Of a stretch of DNA of 64,000 bases, positions 25,038 to 33,504 are shown one piece after another. The translations under genes were made by a program, and so were the position numbers. Positions within the stretch are counted from its first letter, which is position 1. Every line of letters starts with the position of its first letter. The notes beneath the pieces are model-generated. The model made no database searches. It saw only the letters and a list, made by a program, of their open reading frames with translations, and was not told where the DNA came from. Origin of the DNA: Lachnospiraceae bacterium (GTDB taxonomy: Bacteria; Bacillota; Clostridia; Lachnospirales; Lachnospiraceae); the NCBI GenBank assembly GCA_017448245.1, contig JAFSLV010000011.1:172074-236073 (forward strand). The letters run 5' to 3'.

Positions 25038-27377
25038 ATGCACCCCGATCCCGTAAGGCGCCTCGTCTGGGAGGCGCTGGTCAGAGAAAGCAGGGGAGAA
25101 GAGCCCGGTGCTTTTCCGGAAAGCGCGGTGCCCGGGGCGCCGGGAGACGCGCGGGACAGAGCCTTTTATGCGCATCTTTTGCGCGGCGTCTTCGAACGCC
25201 GCATAACGCTGGATTATCATCTGGACCGGGTCGCCGGATTTCCCATGGAGAGACAAAAGCCAAAGCTCCGCGCGCTGCTGCGCATGGGCGCGTACCAGAT
25301 CCTGTTTATGGACCGGGTGCCGGACCGTGCGGCCATCGATACGAGCGTGGAATTGTGCAGGGCATGCGGGATGGAGCAGATGACGGGGGTCGTCAACGGG
25401 ATTCTGAGAAGCGTGGCGAGGGAAAAAAACTCTGTCGAATATCCGTCTGATTCTATACGATATTCCGTTCCTCAGTGGATCTGTGATCTGTGGGAGGAGA
25501 CCTGGGGCACGGAGATGTGCCGTGCGCTTCTTGCGGCCTCCCTGGCCAAACGTCCGGTGATTTTCAGAGTTGACCGGGGGGAGCTCTTCGGGGAGAGGCA
25601 CAGGCTCTTTCCGTATGCGGTCCGCCTCCATGATCCCGGGGATATCAGGGCGCTGAAAGGCTATGCGGAAGGAAACTGGATGGTGCAGGACGCGGGCGCC
25701 ATGTGTGTGACGGAGGCCGCGGGGATCCGGAAGGGAGATCTCGTGATCGACCTGTGTGCGGCACCCGGCGGAAAGGCCATACACGCCGCGGCAAAGGGGG
25801 CACGTGAGGTCATCTGCATCGACCTCCATGCGCAGCGTGCACAACGCATCCGGGAAAACGCGGCACGGATGAAGGCGGATGCGGTCCGCATCTTTGTACG
25901 GGACGCGAGAAAGATTCTGCCCGAATACGAAGGAAAGGCCGATGTCGTGATCTGCGACGTCCCCTGTTCCGGTCTCGGGGTCCTTGCCAGAAAGCCCTCG
26001 ATCAAATACCGGCTTTCGCAAAAGGATATCGATACGCTGGCCGCCCTGCAGCGGGAGATTGCCTCCTGCGCCGTGCGGTATCTCAAGCCGGGCGGTGTTC
26101 TCATTTACGCTACCTGCACACTGACAAGGGAGGAAAATCTCGACAACTTCCGGGCGCTTCTTGAAGACGGACGGCTCGAAGCGGACGATCTTACGTCGTA
26201 TCTGCCCGCGCAGCTCGCGGAAGAGGGGACGCTGCGGGACGGCTATGTGACGCTGATTCCCGGCAAATACGACACGGACGGCTTTTTCATCGCAAGATGC
26301 AGGAAAAAGGACACGGATCCGCGCGGGATGAACCGGGAGGAGCTCGCACGGATCACGGCGGCCCTTTCGGAAAAGGCCTTCCGCGCGGACCAGCTCTTTT
26401 CCTGGATGCATGAAAAGGGGGCGCTCTCCTATGACGAGATGACGGATCTGCCAAAGACGTTCCGCGCCGGGCTTGCGGCCGGTTATCCGCTTGCGCTACT
26501 GAAGGAGGAGCGTGTGCAGACCTCTGCGCGCGACGGCACGAAGAAGGCGTTGTTTTCGCTTCCGGACGGGGAGATGATCGAGAGCGTCCTGATGCGCTAC
26601 CGCTTCGGGTTGAGTGCCTGTATTTCCTCGCAGGCGGGCTGCGCCATGGGATGTACGTTTTGTGCGTCCGGTCTTGACGGCCTCTTCCGCAATCTGACGG
26701 CGTCGGAGATGCTCGGTCAGGTCTATGCCCTCGAGCGCATCGCCAAAGAGCGCGTAAAGCGCGTGGTGGTCATGGGCAGCGGGGAGCCCTTCCACAATTA
26801 TGCGGCGCTCATCCGGTGTATCCGCCTGCTCAACGACGAAAAGGGGCATCATATCGGCAGCCGTCACATCACGGTATCGACCTGCGGGATTGCGGAGAGG
26901 ATCGTTTCCTTTGCCGAGGACGCGCCGCAGTGCAATCTCGCGATTTCTTTGCATGCGGCGATACAACCAAAGCGCGAACGCCTCATGCCGGTGGCGCGCG
27001 CGTATCCGCTGCCCGTGCTGATGGAGGCGGTCAGGGCGTACGCGCAAAAGACCCGCCGGCAGGTCACCTTTGAATATGCGCTGCTGCACGGGATCAACGA
27101 TCTGGAGGAGGACACGCGGGCATTGCGGACGCTGCTTTCGGGAATCGATCATGTCGTCAATCTGATTCCGGTCAATCCGGTTACGGAAAAAGATTATGCC
27201 GCGCCGGACAAAACAGGTGTTCGAGAATTCAAAAAAAACCTTGAAAAAATGGGAATAAATGTTACTATAAGAAGGGAAATGGGAAGGGATATCGACGGTG
27301 CCTGCGGACAACTTCGCCATCGCGAAGCGATGCGATGGACAACTTCGCCGGCGGTATTCCCGGAACGGATGCAGTGA
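25038..27377 (+). CDS. Fused 16S rRNA m5C methyltransferase RsmB and 23S rRNA/tRNA adenine-C2 methyltransferase RlmN
   Basis: One 779-residue frame holds two enzymes that are normally separate neighbours. Residues about 1-430 are RsmB: NusB-like N-terminal helices, SAM motif DLCAAPGGKAIHAA, DVPCSGLG and the catalytic ATCTLT. Residues about 432-779 are RlmN: radical SAM cysteines in GCAMGCTFCASG, the GSGEPFHNY motif and the C-terminal catalytic Cys in GRDIDGACGQL. The join (ARCRKKDTDPRGMNREEL) has no stop. ATG 26328 begins the RlmN part, but its possible Shine-Dalgarno (AGGAAAAAGG) is 17 bases away, so separate initiation would be weak. The last ~20 residues come from a palindromic stretch and look non-conserved. 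Confidence 0.9.
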   Translation: MHPDPVRRLVWEALVRESRGEEPGAFPESAVPGAPGDARDRAFYAHLLRGVFERRITLDYHLDRVAGFPMERQKPKLRALLRMGAYQILFMDRVPDRAAIDTSVELCRACGMEQMTGVVNGILRSVAREKNSVEYPSDSIRYSVPQWICDLWEETWGTEMCRALLAASLAKRPVIFRVDRGELFGERHRLFPYAVRLHDPGDIRALKGYAEGNWMVQDAGAMCVTEAAGIRKGDLVIDLCAAPGGKAIHAAAKGAREVICIDLHAQRAQRIRENAARMKADAVRIFVRDARKILPEYEGKADVVICDVPCSGLGVLARKPSIKYRLSQKDIDTLAALQREIASCAVRYLKPGGVLIYATCTLTREENLDNFRALLEDGRLEADDLTSYLPAQLAEEGTLRDGYVTLIPGKYDTDGFFIARCRKKDTDPRGMNREELARITAALSEKAFRADQLFSWMHEKGALSYDEMTDLPKTFRAGLAAGYPLALLKEERVQTSARDGTKKALFSLPDGEMIESVLMRYRFGLSACISSQAGCAMGCTFCASGLDGLFRNLTASEMLGQVYALERIAKERVKRVVVMGSGEPFHNYAALIRCIRLLNDEKGHHIGSRHITVSTCGIAERIVSFAEDAPQCNLAISLHAAIQPKRERLMPVARAYPLPVLMEAVRAYAQKTRRQVTFEYALLHGINDLEEDTRALRTLLSGIDHVVNLIPVNPVTEKDYAAPDKTGVREFKKNLEKMGINVTIRREMGRDIDGACGQLRHREAMRWTTSPAVFPERMQ
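27306..27349 (+). repeat. 13-bp direct repeat with palindromes at the 3' end of rsmB-rlmN
   Basis: GGACAACTTCGCC occurs at 27306-27318 and 27337-27349. Between them lie overlapping inverted repeats: CTTCGC/GCGAAG (27312-27317/27322-27327) and CCATCGC/GCGATGG (27317-27323/27333-27339). The stretch encodes the C-terminal tail after the last RlmN motif, so it looks like an inserted repetitive element that supplied a new C-terminus (inference). Confidence 0.7.
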
Positions 27378-27386
27378 GGGAACGCA

Positions 27387-28133
27387 GTGCTAAAGACGTT
27401 TTCCGTAACCGACATCGGGAAAAAGAGAAAACTCAATCAGGACTACGTCTATTCTTCCGATACGAGCGTCGGGAATCTGCCGAATGTCTTTATCGTGGCC
27501 GACGGCATGGGCGGCCATAACGGGGGAGGCTACGCCTCCCGATTTACCGTGGAGACAATGGTGGAGGAGATCTCCGTATCCTCTTTGCACGATGCCAGGC
27601 AGATCCTGAAGAACGCGATCACCTCGGCCAACGAAAAGCTCAGGGAAAAGGCGCTCTCGGACGAGGAGCTCTACGGCATGGGCACGACCGTGGTGGCGGC
27701 GACGCTCAAGGGAAAGGAACTGCTGGTTGCCAACGTCGGGGATTCGAGACTCTACATCATCGGCGATACCATCCGCCAGATCACCAAGGACCACTCCCTG
27801 GTCGAGGAGATGGTGCGGATGGGCGGCATCGATGAGGAGACGGCCAGGCACCGCCCCGACAAAAACATCATCACGCGTGCGGTCGGAGCGATGGACCGGG
27901 TGCAGGTCGATTTTTTCAAGGTGAAGATGCGCGAAGGAGACATCATTCTGATGTGTACCGACGGGCTGACCAATATGCTCGAGGACGAGGAGATCCGCAT
28001 GATCGTCAACGGGCAGCGCGATATCATCGAAAAAGCGGAAAAACTGGTGGAGGCGGCCAACAACCACGGCGGCAGGGACAATATCGCCGTGATCCTGGTG
28101 GAGCCTTTTCCTGATACAGAGGGTCGTACATGA
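27387..28133 (+). CDS. PP2C-family Ser/Thr protein phosphatase (Stp/PrpC)
   Basis: 248 residues with PPM motifs: the metal-binding N-terminus (NQDYVY), VADGMGGHNGG, GTTVVAATL, NVGDSRLYII and GGRDNIAVILV. The cytoplasmic metal-dependent phosphatase opposes the PASTA kinase encoded next, whose start overlaps its stop (ATGA). GTG 27387 is used, six bases after GAGGG. It is the usual partner gene in the def-fmt-rsmB-rlmN-stp-prkC-rsgA cluster of Firmicutes. Confidence 0.95.
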   Translation: MLKTFSVTDIGKKRKLNQDYVYSSDTSVGNLPNVFIVADGMGGHNGGGYASRFTVETMVEEISVSSLHDARQILKNAITSANEKLREKALSDEELYGMGTTVVAATLKGKELLVANVGDSRLYIIGDTIRQITKDHSLVEEMVRMGGIDEETARHRPDKNIITRAVGAMDRVQVDFFKVKMREGDIILMCTDGLTNMLEDEEIRMIVNGQRDIIEKAEKLVEAANNHGGRDNIAVILVEPFPDTEGRT

Positions 28134-30091
28134 TAAAAATGGGAATGGTCATCGGCGACCGCTATGAGGTGCTCGAAAAGATCGGCACCGGCGGTATGAG
28201 CGATGTATACAGGGCCAAGGACGAGAAGCTCTCGCGCATGGTCGCCGTGAAGATCTTAAAGCAGGAGTTTTCCGAAAACGAAAACTTTGTGCAGAAGTTC
28301 CGCACGGAGGCTCAGGCGGCAGCAGGCCTGATGCACCCCAATATCGTCAATGTCTATGACGTCGGCGATGAAAAGGGGATCTATTATATCGTGATGGAGC
28401 TGGTGGACGGCATCACCTTAAAGCGCTACATCGAGGAGAAGAACCGGCTGACGGTCAAGGAGGCGGTCTCGATCTCGATCCAGGTGGCGATGGGACTCGA
28501 AGCCGCACACAATAACAACATCATCCACCGGGATATCAAGCCGCAGAACATCATTATCAGCAAGGAAGGCAAGGTCAAGGTCACGGACTTTGGCATCGCC
28601 AAGGCCGCCACCTCCAATACGATCACGTCCAATGTCATGGGCAGTGTCCACTATACCTCGCCCGAGCAGGCCAGGGGCGGCTATTCCGACGCGATGAGCG
28701 ATATCTATTCGCTGGGCATCACGATGTTCGAGATGCTGACGGGGCGTGTGCCCTTCAACGGGGACACGACGGTCGCGATCGCCATCAAGCATATCCAGGA
28801 GCTGGTGCAGTCGCCGCGCGCCTTTGTGCCGGATATCCCGATCAGCGTCGAGAAGATCGTCTTAAAGTGCTGCCAGAAGTCCCCCGACCGCCGGTACCAG
28901 ACGGCCTCCGATCTGATTGCGGATCTGAAGCGTTCGCTGATCACGCCGGACGAGGACTTTGTGCAGCTCCAGGACGCGGACGACGAGCGTGCCACGCGCG
29001 TCGCGAGCGAGGAGGAGGTCCGGGAACTCAAAGAAAACCTGCAGCCAAGGGAACCCGCACCCAAAAAGAAAAAGCCGGCGGAAGTCCGGAAGGGACAGGG
29101 AAAGCCTGCCCAGTCACAGGGAAAGGGGAGACCCGCCGCAAACGGAAAAAAGAAACGCATAAGAGAGAATGAAGCGCCCGCACAGGAAAAACGCCCGCAG
29201 GGGACGGTCGAGCGCGCGACCATGCTGACGGCGCTCGTGATTGCCGTGCTGGTGGTGATTATCCTGTTCTTTGCGATCGGTTCGGCGATCGGCGTGTTCG
29301 GTTCGGGAGGCGCGGCAAGCTCGAGAAGCGATGCCACGGCCTCTTCCCTTGCCGGCATCGAGGTGCCGGACGTATCGGGACAAAACATCCTCTATGCGCA
29401 GGCGGAAGAGACGCTGCGCGCACAGGGTTTCCTCGTCCGCAAGATGGACGATCCGGCTTCTTCGGCTCCCAAAAATACCGTGACGAGCCAGGAGCCCGCG
29501 GGCGGCTCATACTTAAACCGCGGGGAGACGATCACGGTCTATGTATCGACGGGGGCAGGCGCCGCACAAAACGCCTCCACAGCCCAGTCGACCGCGGACG
29601 ATGCCGCGACGAGCGCCACGAGCGAGGAGCCCCCGGATGTCCAGGTACCGGGTGTCATCGGAAGGAGCGAGGCGGAGGCGACGAGGCTCCTGATCGAGGC
29701 CGGCTTACGGGCCAATATCATCGAGGTGCACTCCAACGAAACGGAGGGCACGATCATCAACCAGAATCCGCCGGCGGGGACCAGGATGGCAGCCGGCGCA
29801 CAGGTCAATATCGAAAAGAGCATCGGACCCGAGGTCGTCACCTATCGTTACAGCGGTTCGATCGAGGCGCCCACCGAAAGCGAGCACTATGTGCCGGGCA
29901 TGGAGGTGAGCATCCGGTTTGAATCTTCCCAGGACGGCGTGATTCTGGAGACGACGACCTCCGCTTTCCCGTATCCCTTTACCGCGGAGCACATGAAGAG
30001 CGCCACGGGCATGATCGTCATGCGCTTCCAGGCGGGCGATACGCAGCAGCAGATTTCCCGCAGCGTGGAGTTTGAGAGAGAGCAGCAGTAG
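28130..30091 (+). CDS. PASTA-domain eukaryotic-type Ser/Thr kinase (PrkC/Stk)
   Basis: 653-residue membrane kinase. The N-terminal kinase domain has the glycine loop IGTGGMSDVY, VAVKILK, HRDIKPQN, DFGIAKA and the SPEQARG activation-segment end. A basic, Pro-rich linker (about 300-360) leads to one transmembrane helix at about 365-390. Two extracellular PASTA domains (about 412-478, 505-570) and a C-terminal beta domain follow. PASTA domains sense muropeptides or lipid II, tying the kinase to wall growth and dormancy exit. Two PASTA repeats is fewer than the three common in Bacilli. Confidence 0.95.
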   Translation: MIKMGMVIGDRYEVLEKIGTGGMSDVYRAKDEKLSRMVAVKILKQEFSENENFVQKFRTEAQAAAGLMHPNIVNVYDVGDEKGIYYIVMELVDGITLKRYIEEKNRLTVKEAVSISIQVAMGLEAAHNNNIIHRDIKPQNIIISKEGKVKVTDFGIAKAATSNTITSNVMGSVHYTSPEQARGGYSDAMSDIYSLGITMFEMLTGRVPFNGDTTVAIAIKHIQELVQSPRAFVPDIPISVEKIVLKCCQKSPDRRYQTASDLIADLKRSLITPDEDFVQLQDADDERATRVASEEEVRELKENLQPREPAPKKKKPAEVRKGQGKPAQSQGKGRPAANGKKKRIRENEAPAQEKRPQGTVERATMLTALVIAVLVVIILFFAIGSAIGVFGSGGAASSRSDATASSLAGIEVPDVSGQNILYAQAEETLRAQGFLVRKMDDPASSAPKNTVTSQEPAGGSYLNRGETITVYVSTGAGAAQNASTAQSTADDAATSATSEEPPDVQVPGVIGRSEAEATRLLIEAGLRANIIEVHSNETEGTIINQNPPAGTRMAAGAQVNIEKSIGPEVVTYRYSGSIEAPTESEHYVPGMEVSIRFESSQDGVILETTTSAFPYPFTAEHMKSATGMIVMRFQAGDTQQQISRSVEFEREQQ

Positions 30092-30107
30092 ACGGACAGG
30101 GGGTGCG

Positions 30108-31028
30108 TTGGAAGGCAAGATCATCAGGGGCATCGCCGGATTCTACTACGTACAGGCCAGGGACCGCACCGTATGGCAGTGCAGGGCCAGGGGAGTGTTT
30201 CGCCGCGAGGGTTTAAAGCCGCTCGCGGGAGACAATGTCACGTTTGAGATTACGCATGAGGGCGACCGGGAGGGCAATATCACCGACATCCTCCCCCGCG
30301 CCAATATGCTCATCCGCCCGCCGGTGGCCAATGTCGACGGCGTGCTGTTGACCTTTGCCGTGAAGGCACCGGATGTCAGTCATTATCTGATCAACCGTTT
30401 TCTGGTTCTTCTCCGGCAAAAGGGTCTGCCGGCGATTCTGTGTTTTAACAAAAAAGACCTGGCACCGGAGGAGGAGACGGAGGCATACCTTGATATCTAC
30501 CGCAATGCGGGCTGCGGGCTCTGTGCCGTTTCCGCAAAAACGAGAGAAGGGCTCGATGCGCTCAGAGGGCTTTTGAAGGGCCGTGTGACGGCGGTTGCGG
30601 GTCCCTCGGGGGCCGGCAAGTCCTCCCTCATCAACGCATTGTCGGGAGAACAGCTGACGCAGACCGGTCAGCTGTCCAAAAAAATCGAACGGGGCAAAAA
30701 CACCACCAGACACAGCGAGCTGTTTTTGCTGCCGGACGCGGATACCTATGTGTTTGATACGCCGGGCTTTATGTCGCTGACGCCGGAGGGGCTGACCGCA
30801 AAGGAGCTGCACCGGTATTATCCGGAGATGGAAGCGGCCGGCGCGCACTGCCGCTTTGCGACCTGTACGCATCTGACGGAGCCCGGATGCGCGGTCAGGG
30901 AGGCGCTCGAAGAAGGGAAGATCTCCCGGGTGCGTTATGACGCATACCGGCTCTATTATGACGAACTGTCGGGACAGCGTCCCGTCTATGTGAAGAAAGC
31001 AAAAAAGGCGCCGCGTGAGGGGCGCTGA
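30108..31028 (+). CDS. rsgA: Ribosome small-subunit-dependent GTPase A
   Basis: 306 residues from TTG 30108, which follows ACAGGGGG by about four bases; an upstream in-frame ATG at 30072 lies inside the kinase gene. Circularly permuted GTPase with the order G4 (NKKD), G1 (GPSGAGKSSLIN), G3 (DTPGF), then a zinc knuckle CRFATCTHLTEPGCAV. An OB-fold N-terminus binds the 30S subunit. It acts in late 30S maturation. It is the last gene of the conserved translation and signalling cluster. Confidence 0.96.
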   Translation: MEGKIIRGIAGFYYVQARDRTVWQCRARGVFRREGLKPLAGDNVTFEITHEGDREGNITDILPRANMLIRPPVANVDGVLLTFAVKAPDVSHYLINRFLVLLRQKGLPAILCFNKKDLAPEEETEAYLDIYRNAGCGLCAVSAKTREGLDALRGLLKGRVTAVAGPSGAGKSSLINALSGEQLTQTGQLSKKIERGKNTTRHSELFLLPDADTYVFDTPGFMSLTPEGLTAKELHRYYPEMEAAGAHCRFATCTHLTEPGCAVREALEEGKISRVRYDAYRLYYDELSGQRPVYVKKAKKAPREGR

Positions 31029-31045
31029 GACCAAGGGGGTATGAC

Positions 31046-32116
31046 ATGAATCGTGCTTGCCGAAAAATGTGGATGATCCTGCCGGCGGTTCTTCTCCTTG
31101 CCGTCGGGATGTGCCGGATTCGGGCGCAGGCCGCACCCGTGCGGATGCCGGACGGAACGATCTTTGATGCGGCCTATTATGCGGACCGCTATACGGATCT
31201 GAGAGAGGCGTTCGGAGACGACGGGACGGCGCTCTGGCAGCATTTTGTGACAAACGGCCGCGCGGAGGGGCGCTATTGCCTTCCGTTTGACTATCGTTTC
31301 TATGCGGACCGCTATGCGGACTTAAAAGAAGCCTTCGGATACGACGAGGCGGCGCTCTGGCAGCATTATCTCAACCACGGCATGCGCGAGGACAGACAAT
31401 GCCATCAGGGCCAGGTCCTTCCCGAGAAGCAGACGGGGATGCCCACGGCCTTAACCTCGATCCCGCAGGGCATGCAGACGCAGGGAGCGGTGTCGGTGGA
31501 TGATCTTACGGCGATGTCAAAACTGGGGACTTCGCTCTTTATCGGGGACTCCGTCATGCAGGGATATGCGCTTGCATGTGCCGCGAGCGATTCCGCACTG
31601 CTCAAATCCTTTTACTTTGTGGCGGCACCGTCCTATTCCGTGACACATGCGATGAATGCCGCACAGGGAGGACTGCATCCGCCGTACAGAGGCAAACGCC
31701 TGCCGCCGTGGGAGGTGGTCGCCGATCTCAAACCGCAGACCGTCTTTTTGTCCTTCGGTGTCAATGACCTGACTTATACGGCACCGCAGACGCTGATCGA
31801 AAAGTATACCGCGCTTGCCGCAAAGCTGCAGGAGGCGTATGCGGGTGTGCGGATCGTCATCATCAGCACGACCTATCCGTATCCCGGTACCAACAAGGTC
31901 TATCTCAACAGCGCCAATGTCCAGGCACTCAACGCGGGCATGCAGGCAGCCTGTGCCGAAAACGGCTGGGATTACATCGATGTCGCAACGCCGCTTTCCG
32001 ACGGCAACGGCTCGATGAATCCCGCATTCTCGAGTGATAACTACGTACACTTTTTACCGGGGGCCTATGAAGTATGGACACAGGTCATCCGGACCTATGC
32101 GGTGACCGCAAGATAA
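31046..32116 (+). CDS. Secreted SGNH/GDSL-type hydrolase with two N-terminal YYADRY repeats
   Basis: 356 residues. A signal peptide (about 1-30, ending AQAAP) is followed by two ~40-residue repeats (FDAAYYADRYTDLREAFG... and YRFYADRYADLKEAFG...), each ending in an ALWQHxxxxG signature. The SGNH domain has GDSVMQG (Ser near 168), GVND (about 240) and the C-terminal Asp/His in SDNYVH (about 334), so it looks catalytically complete. Acetyl-polysaccharide or wall esterase activity is plausible but not shown. The same repeat module occurs once in the L,D-transpeptidase 4.5 kb downstream, suggesting a common surface target. Confidence 0.85.
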   Translation: MNRACRKMWMILPAVLLLAVGMCRIRAQAAPVRMPDGTIFDAAYYADRYTDLREAFGDDGTALWQHFVTNGRAEGRYCLPFDYRFYADRYADLKEAFGYDEAALWQHYLNHGMREDRQCHQGQVLPEKQTGMPTALTSIPQGMQTQGAVSVDDLTAMSKLGTSLFIGDSVMQGYALACAASDSALLKSFYFVAAPSYSVTHAMNAAQGGLHPPYRGKRLPPWEVVADLKPQTVFLSFGVNDLTYTAPQTLIEKYTALAAKLQEAYAGVRIVIISTTYPYPGTNKVYLNSANVQALNAGMQAACAENGWDYIDVATPLSDGNGSMNPAFSSDNYVHFLPGAYEVWTQVIRTYAVTAR

Positions 32117-32129
32117 AGAGGAGAAGCGG

Positions 32130-33479
32130 ATGATTTGTCCAAGATGTAATGCCTTTCTGCCGGAGGGGGCAGCCGGCTGTGAGTTTTGCGGACAGCCGCT
32201 GCCATTTGCCACGCCGCCGCAGCCTGCGGTGCAGCAGCAGATGCCGTATCGGCAGCCTGCACAGCAGTCCGCACCGCCGCCCGTCGCATCCGTACCGAAA
32301 AAGAAGCGCGGCCTCACCGCACTTTTGATTGCGCTCGGCGTCATGGCTGTCGCGGCGGTTGTGATTTCTGTATTGTTCCTGACCGGCGTGATCGGCGCGG
32401 GACGGACACCGGCACTGCCCGGACATTATGTGCTCGATTACATGGCCGATGACGAGCGGGAACTGGACGAGGAGACGCTCGAACGGGAGCATCTGAGTTA
32501 CTACATGGTCATCGACAAGGACGGTACGGGGTGGATTGCCGAAGAGGATGACACGTCGACGGTGGTGACGGATCTGACGTGGAGTACGCGAAACATCCTC
32601 CTGGACGGCGCGGAGATTACCTACCGGCTCGAGAAGGACAAGCTCTATATGGAGTCCGGCGATGCACAATGGGAGTTTCACAAAGAAGCGGGCAAGATAC
32701 CCGGAAGACCGAGAGCGCGGGCAGCGGGCGATAGACCGACCGCAGAGGATCTTTTTGCCGATGTGATCGGTTATTACAACTGTATTTCGATCGACGGAAA
32801 AACGGCGGTCGACGGAGAGGCGTTTATCACGCTCTATGATTCCGGGGAAGCCACCTACAGCCTGAGCGGCTTTTACGGCCTGGGTACCTTTGAGATCGAT
32901 TCGCACGGCAATCTGACCTTTGACGCGGAGGGCCGCATATTTGGCGGTACTTTTGCCGACGATCTGATCAGCTTCTCTTATGACGGCAGGCAGTATGTCT
33001 TTACCGCTTACGGCACGGACGCTTATACGGCCTGGAAGGAGGAGCTTGAAACCGTACCGGAGACGGACATGGGCGGTACGGGAACGGGAGGTGCGGCTGC
33101 GGGCACCTCCGGCACGGGCAGCGGTACCGGAAGCGGTTATGTCGCACCGTCGACCACGATCGGGGTGACCTTTTTGTCGCGGATCGGATATGACCTTCAG
33201 ATGGTACAGTGCTCGGAGGTCGCCAATGACAACTGGGGCGAGGCTGTCTGCAATTATCTCGCCGACGGCGAGAGTGTATCACTGACACTGATCGGCGCGG
33301 ACGGTTATTACGATCTGCGGATGGTGGACACCGATTCCTGGTATTATACCTTCTGGGGTGTGTATCTTACGGAGGGATGCACGATGGAGGTGACGATGGA
33401 CTGGGAAAACGGAAACGCCACGCTCACGGTGACGGACTCTCAGACCTCTGCGGAGTATCAGGGCGAGATCACCCATTGA
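32130..33479 (+). CDS. Zinc-ribbon single-pass membrane protein, unknown function
   Basis: 449 residues. Zinc ribbon at the N-terminus (Cys 3, 6, 17, 20), Pro/Gln-rich linker, then a transmembrane helix at about 67-92. The long exported part contains two beta-rich modules (about 100-190 and 205-300), a Gly/Thr/Ser linker near 310-335 and a last domain (YYTFWGVYLTEGCTMEVTMDW). I recognise no enzyme motif. The plan parallels the zinc-ribbon protein after ftsK. Only 13 bases separate it from the SGNH hydrolase, so it belongs to the same secreted-envelope operon. Confidence 0.75.
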   Translation: MICPRCNAFLPEGAAGCEFCGQPLPFATPPQPAVQQQMPYRQPAQQSAPPPVASVPKKKRGLTALLIALGVMAVAAVVISVLFLTGVIGAGRTPALPGHYVLDYMADDERELDEETLEREHLSYYMVIDKDGTGWIAEEDDTSTVVTDLTWSTRNILLDGAEITYRLEKDKLYMESGDAQWEFHKEAGKIPGRPRARAAGDRPTAEDLFADVIGYYNCISIDGKTAVDGEAFITLYDSGEATYSLSGFYGLGTFEIDSHGNLTFDAEGRIFGGTFADDLISFSYDGRQYVFTAYGTDAYTAWKEELETVPETDMGGTGTGGAAAGTSGTGSGTGSGYVAPSTTIGVTFLSRIGYDLQMVQCSEVANDNWGEAVCNYLADGESVSLTLIGADGYYDLRMVDTDSWYYTFWGVYLTEGCTMEVTMDWENGNATLTVTDSQTSAEYQGEITH

Positions 33480-33504
33480 AGGAGACGACCGGGAGAAGAA
33501 AACC

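Noticed and set aside
26328-27377. A separate rlmN gene starting at ATG 26328
   Set aside because: There is no stop codon after the RsmB part, and the possible ribosome site is 17 bases away; kept only as a caveat to the fusion.
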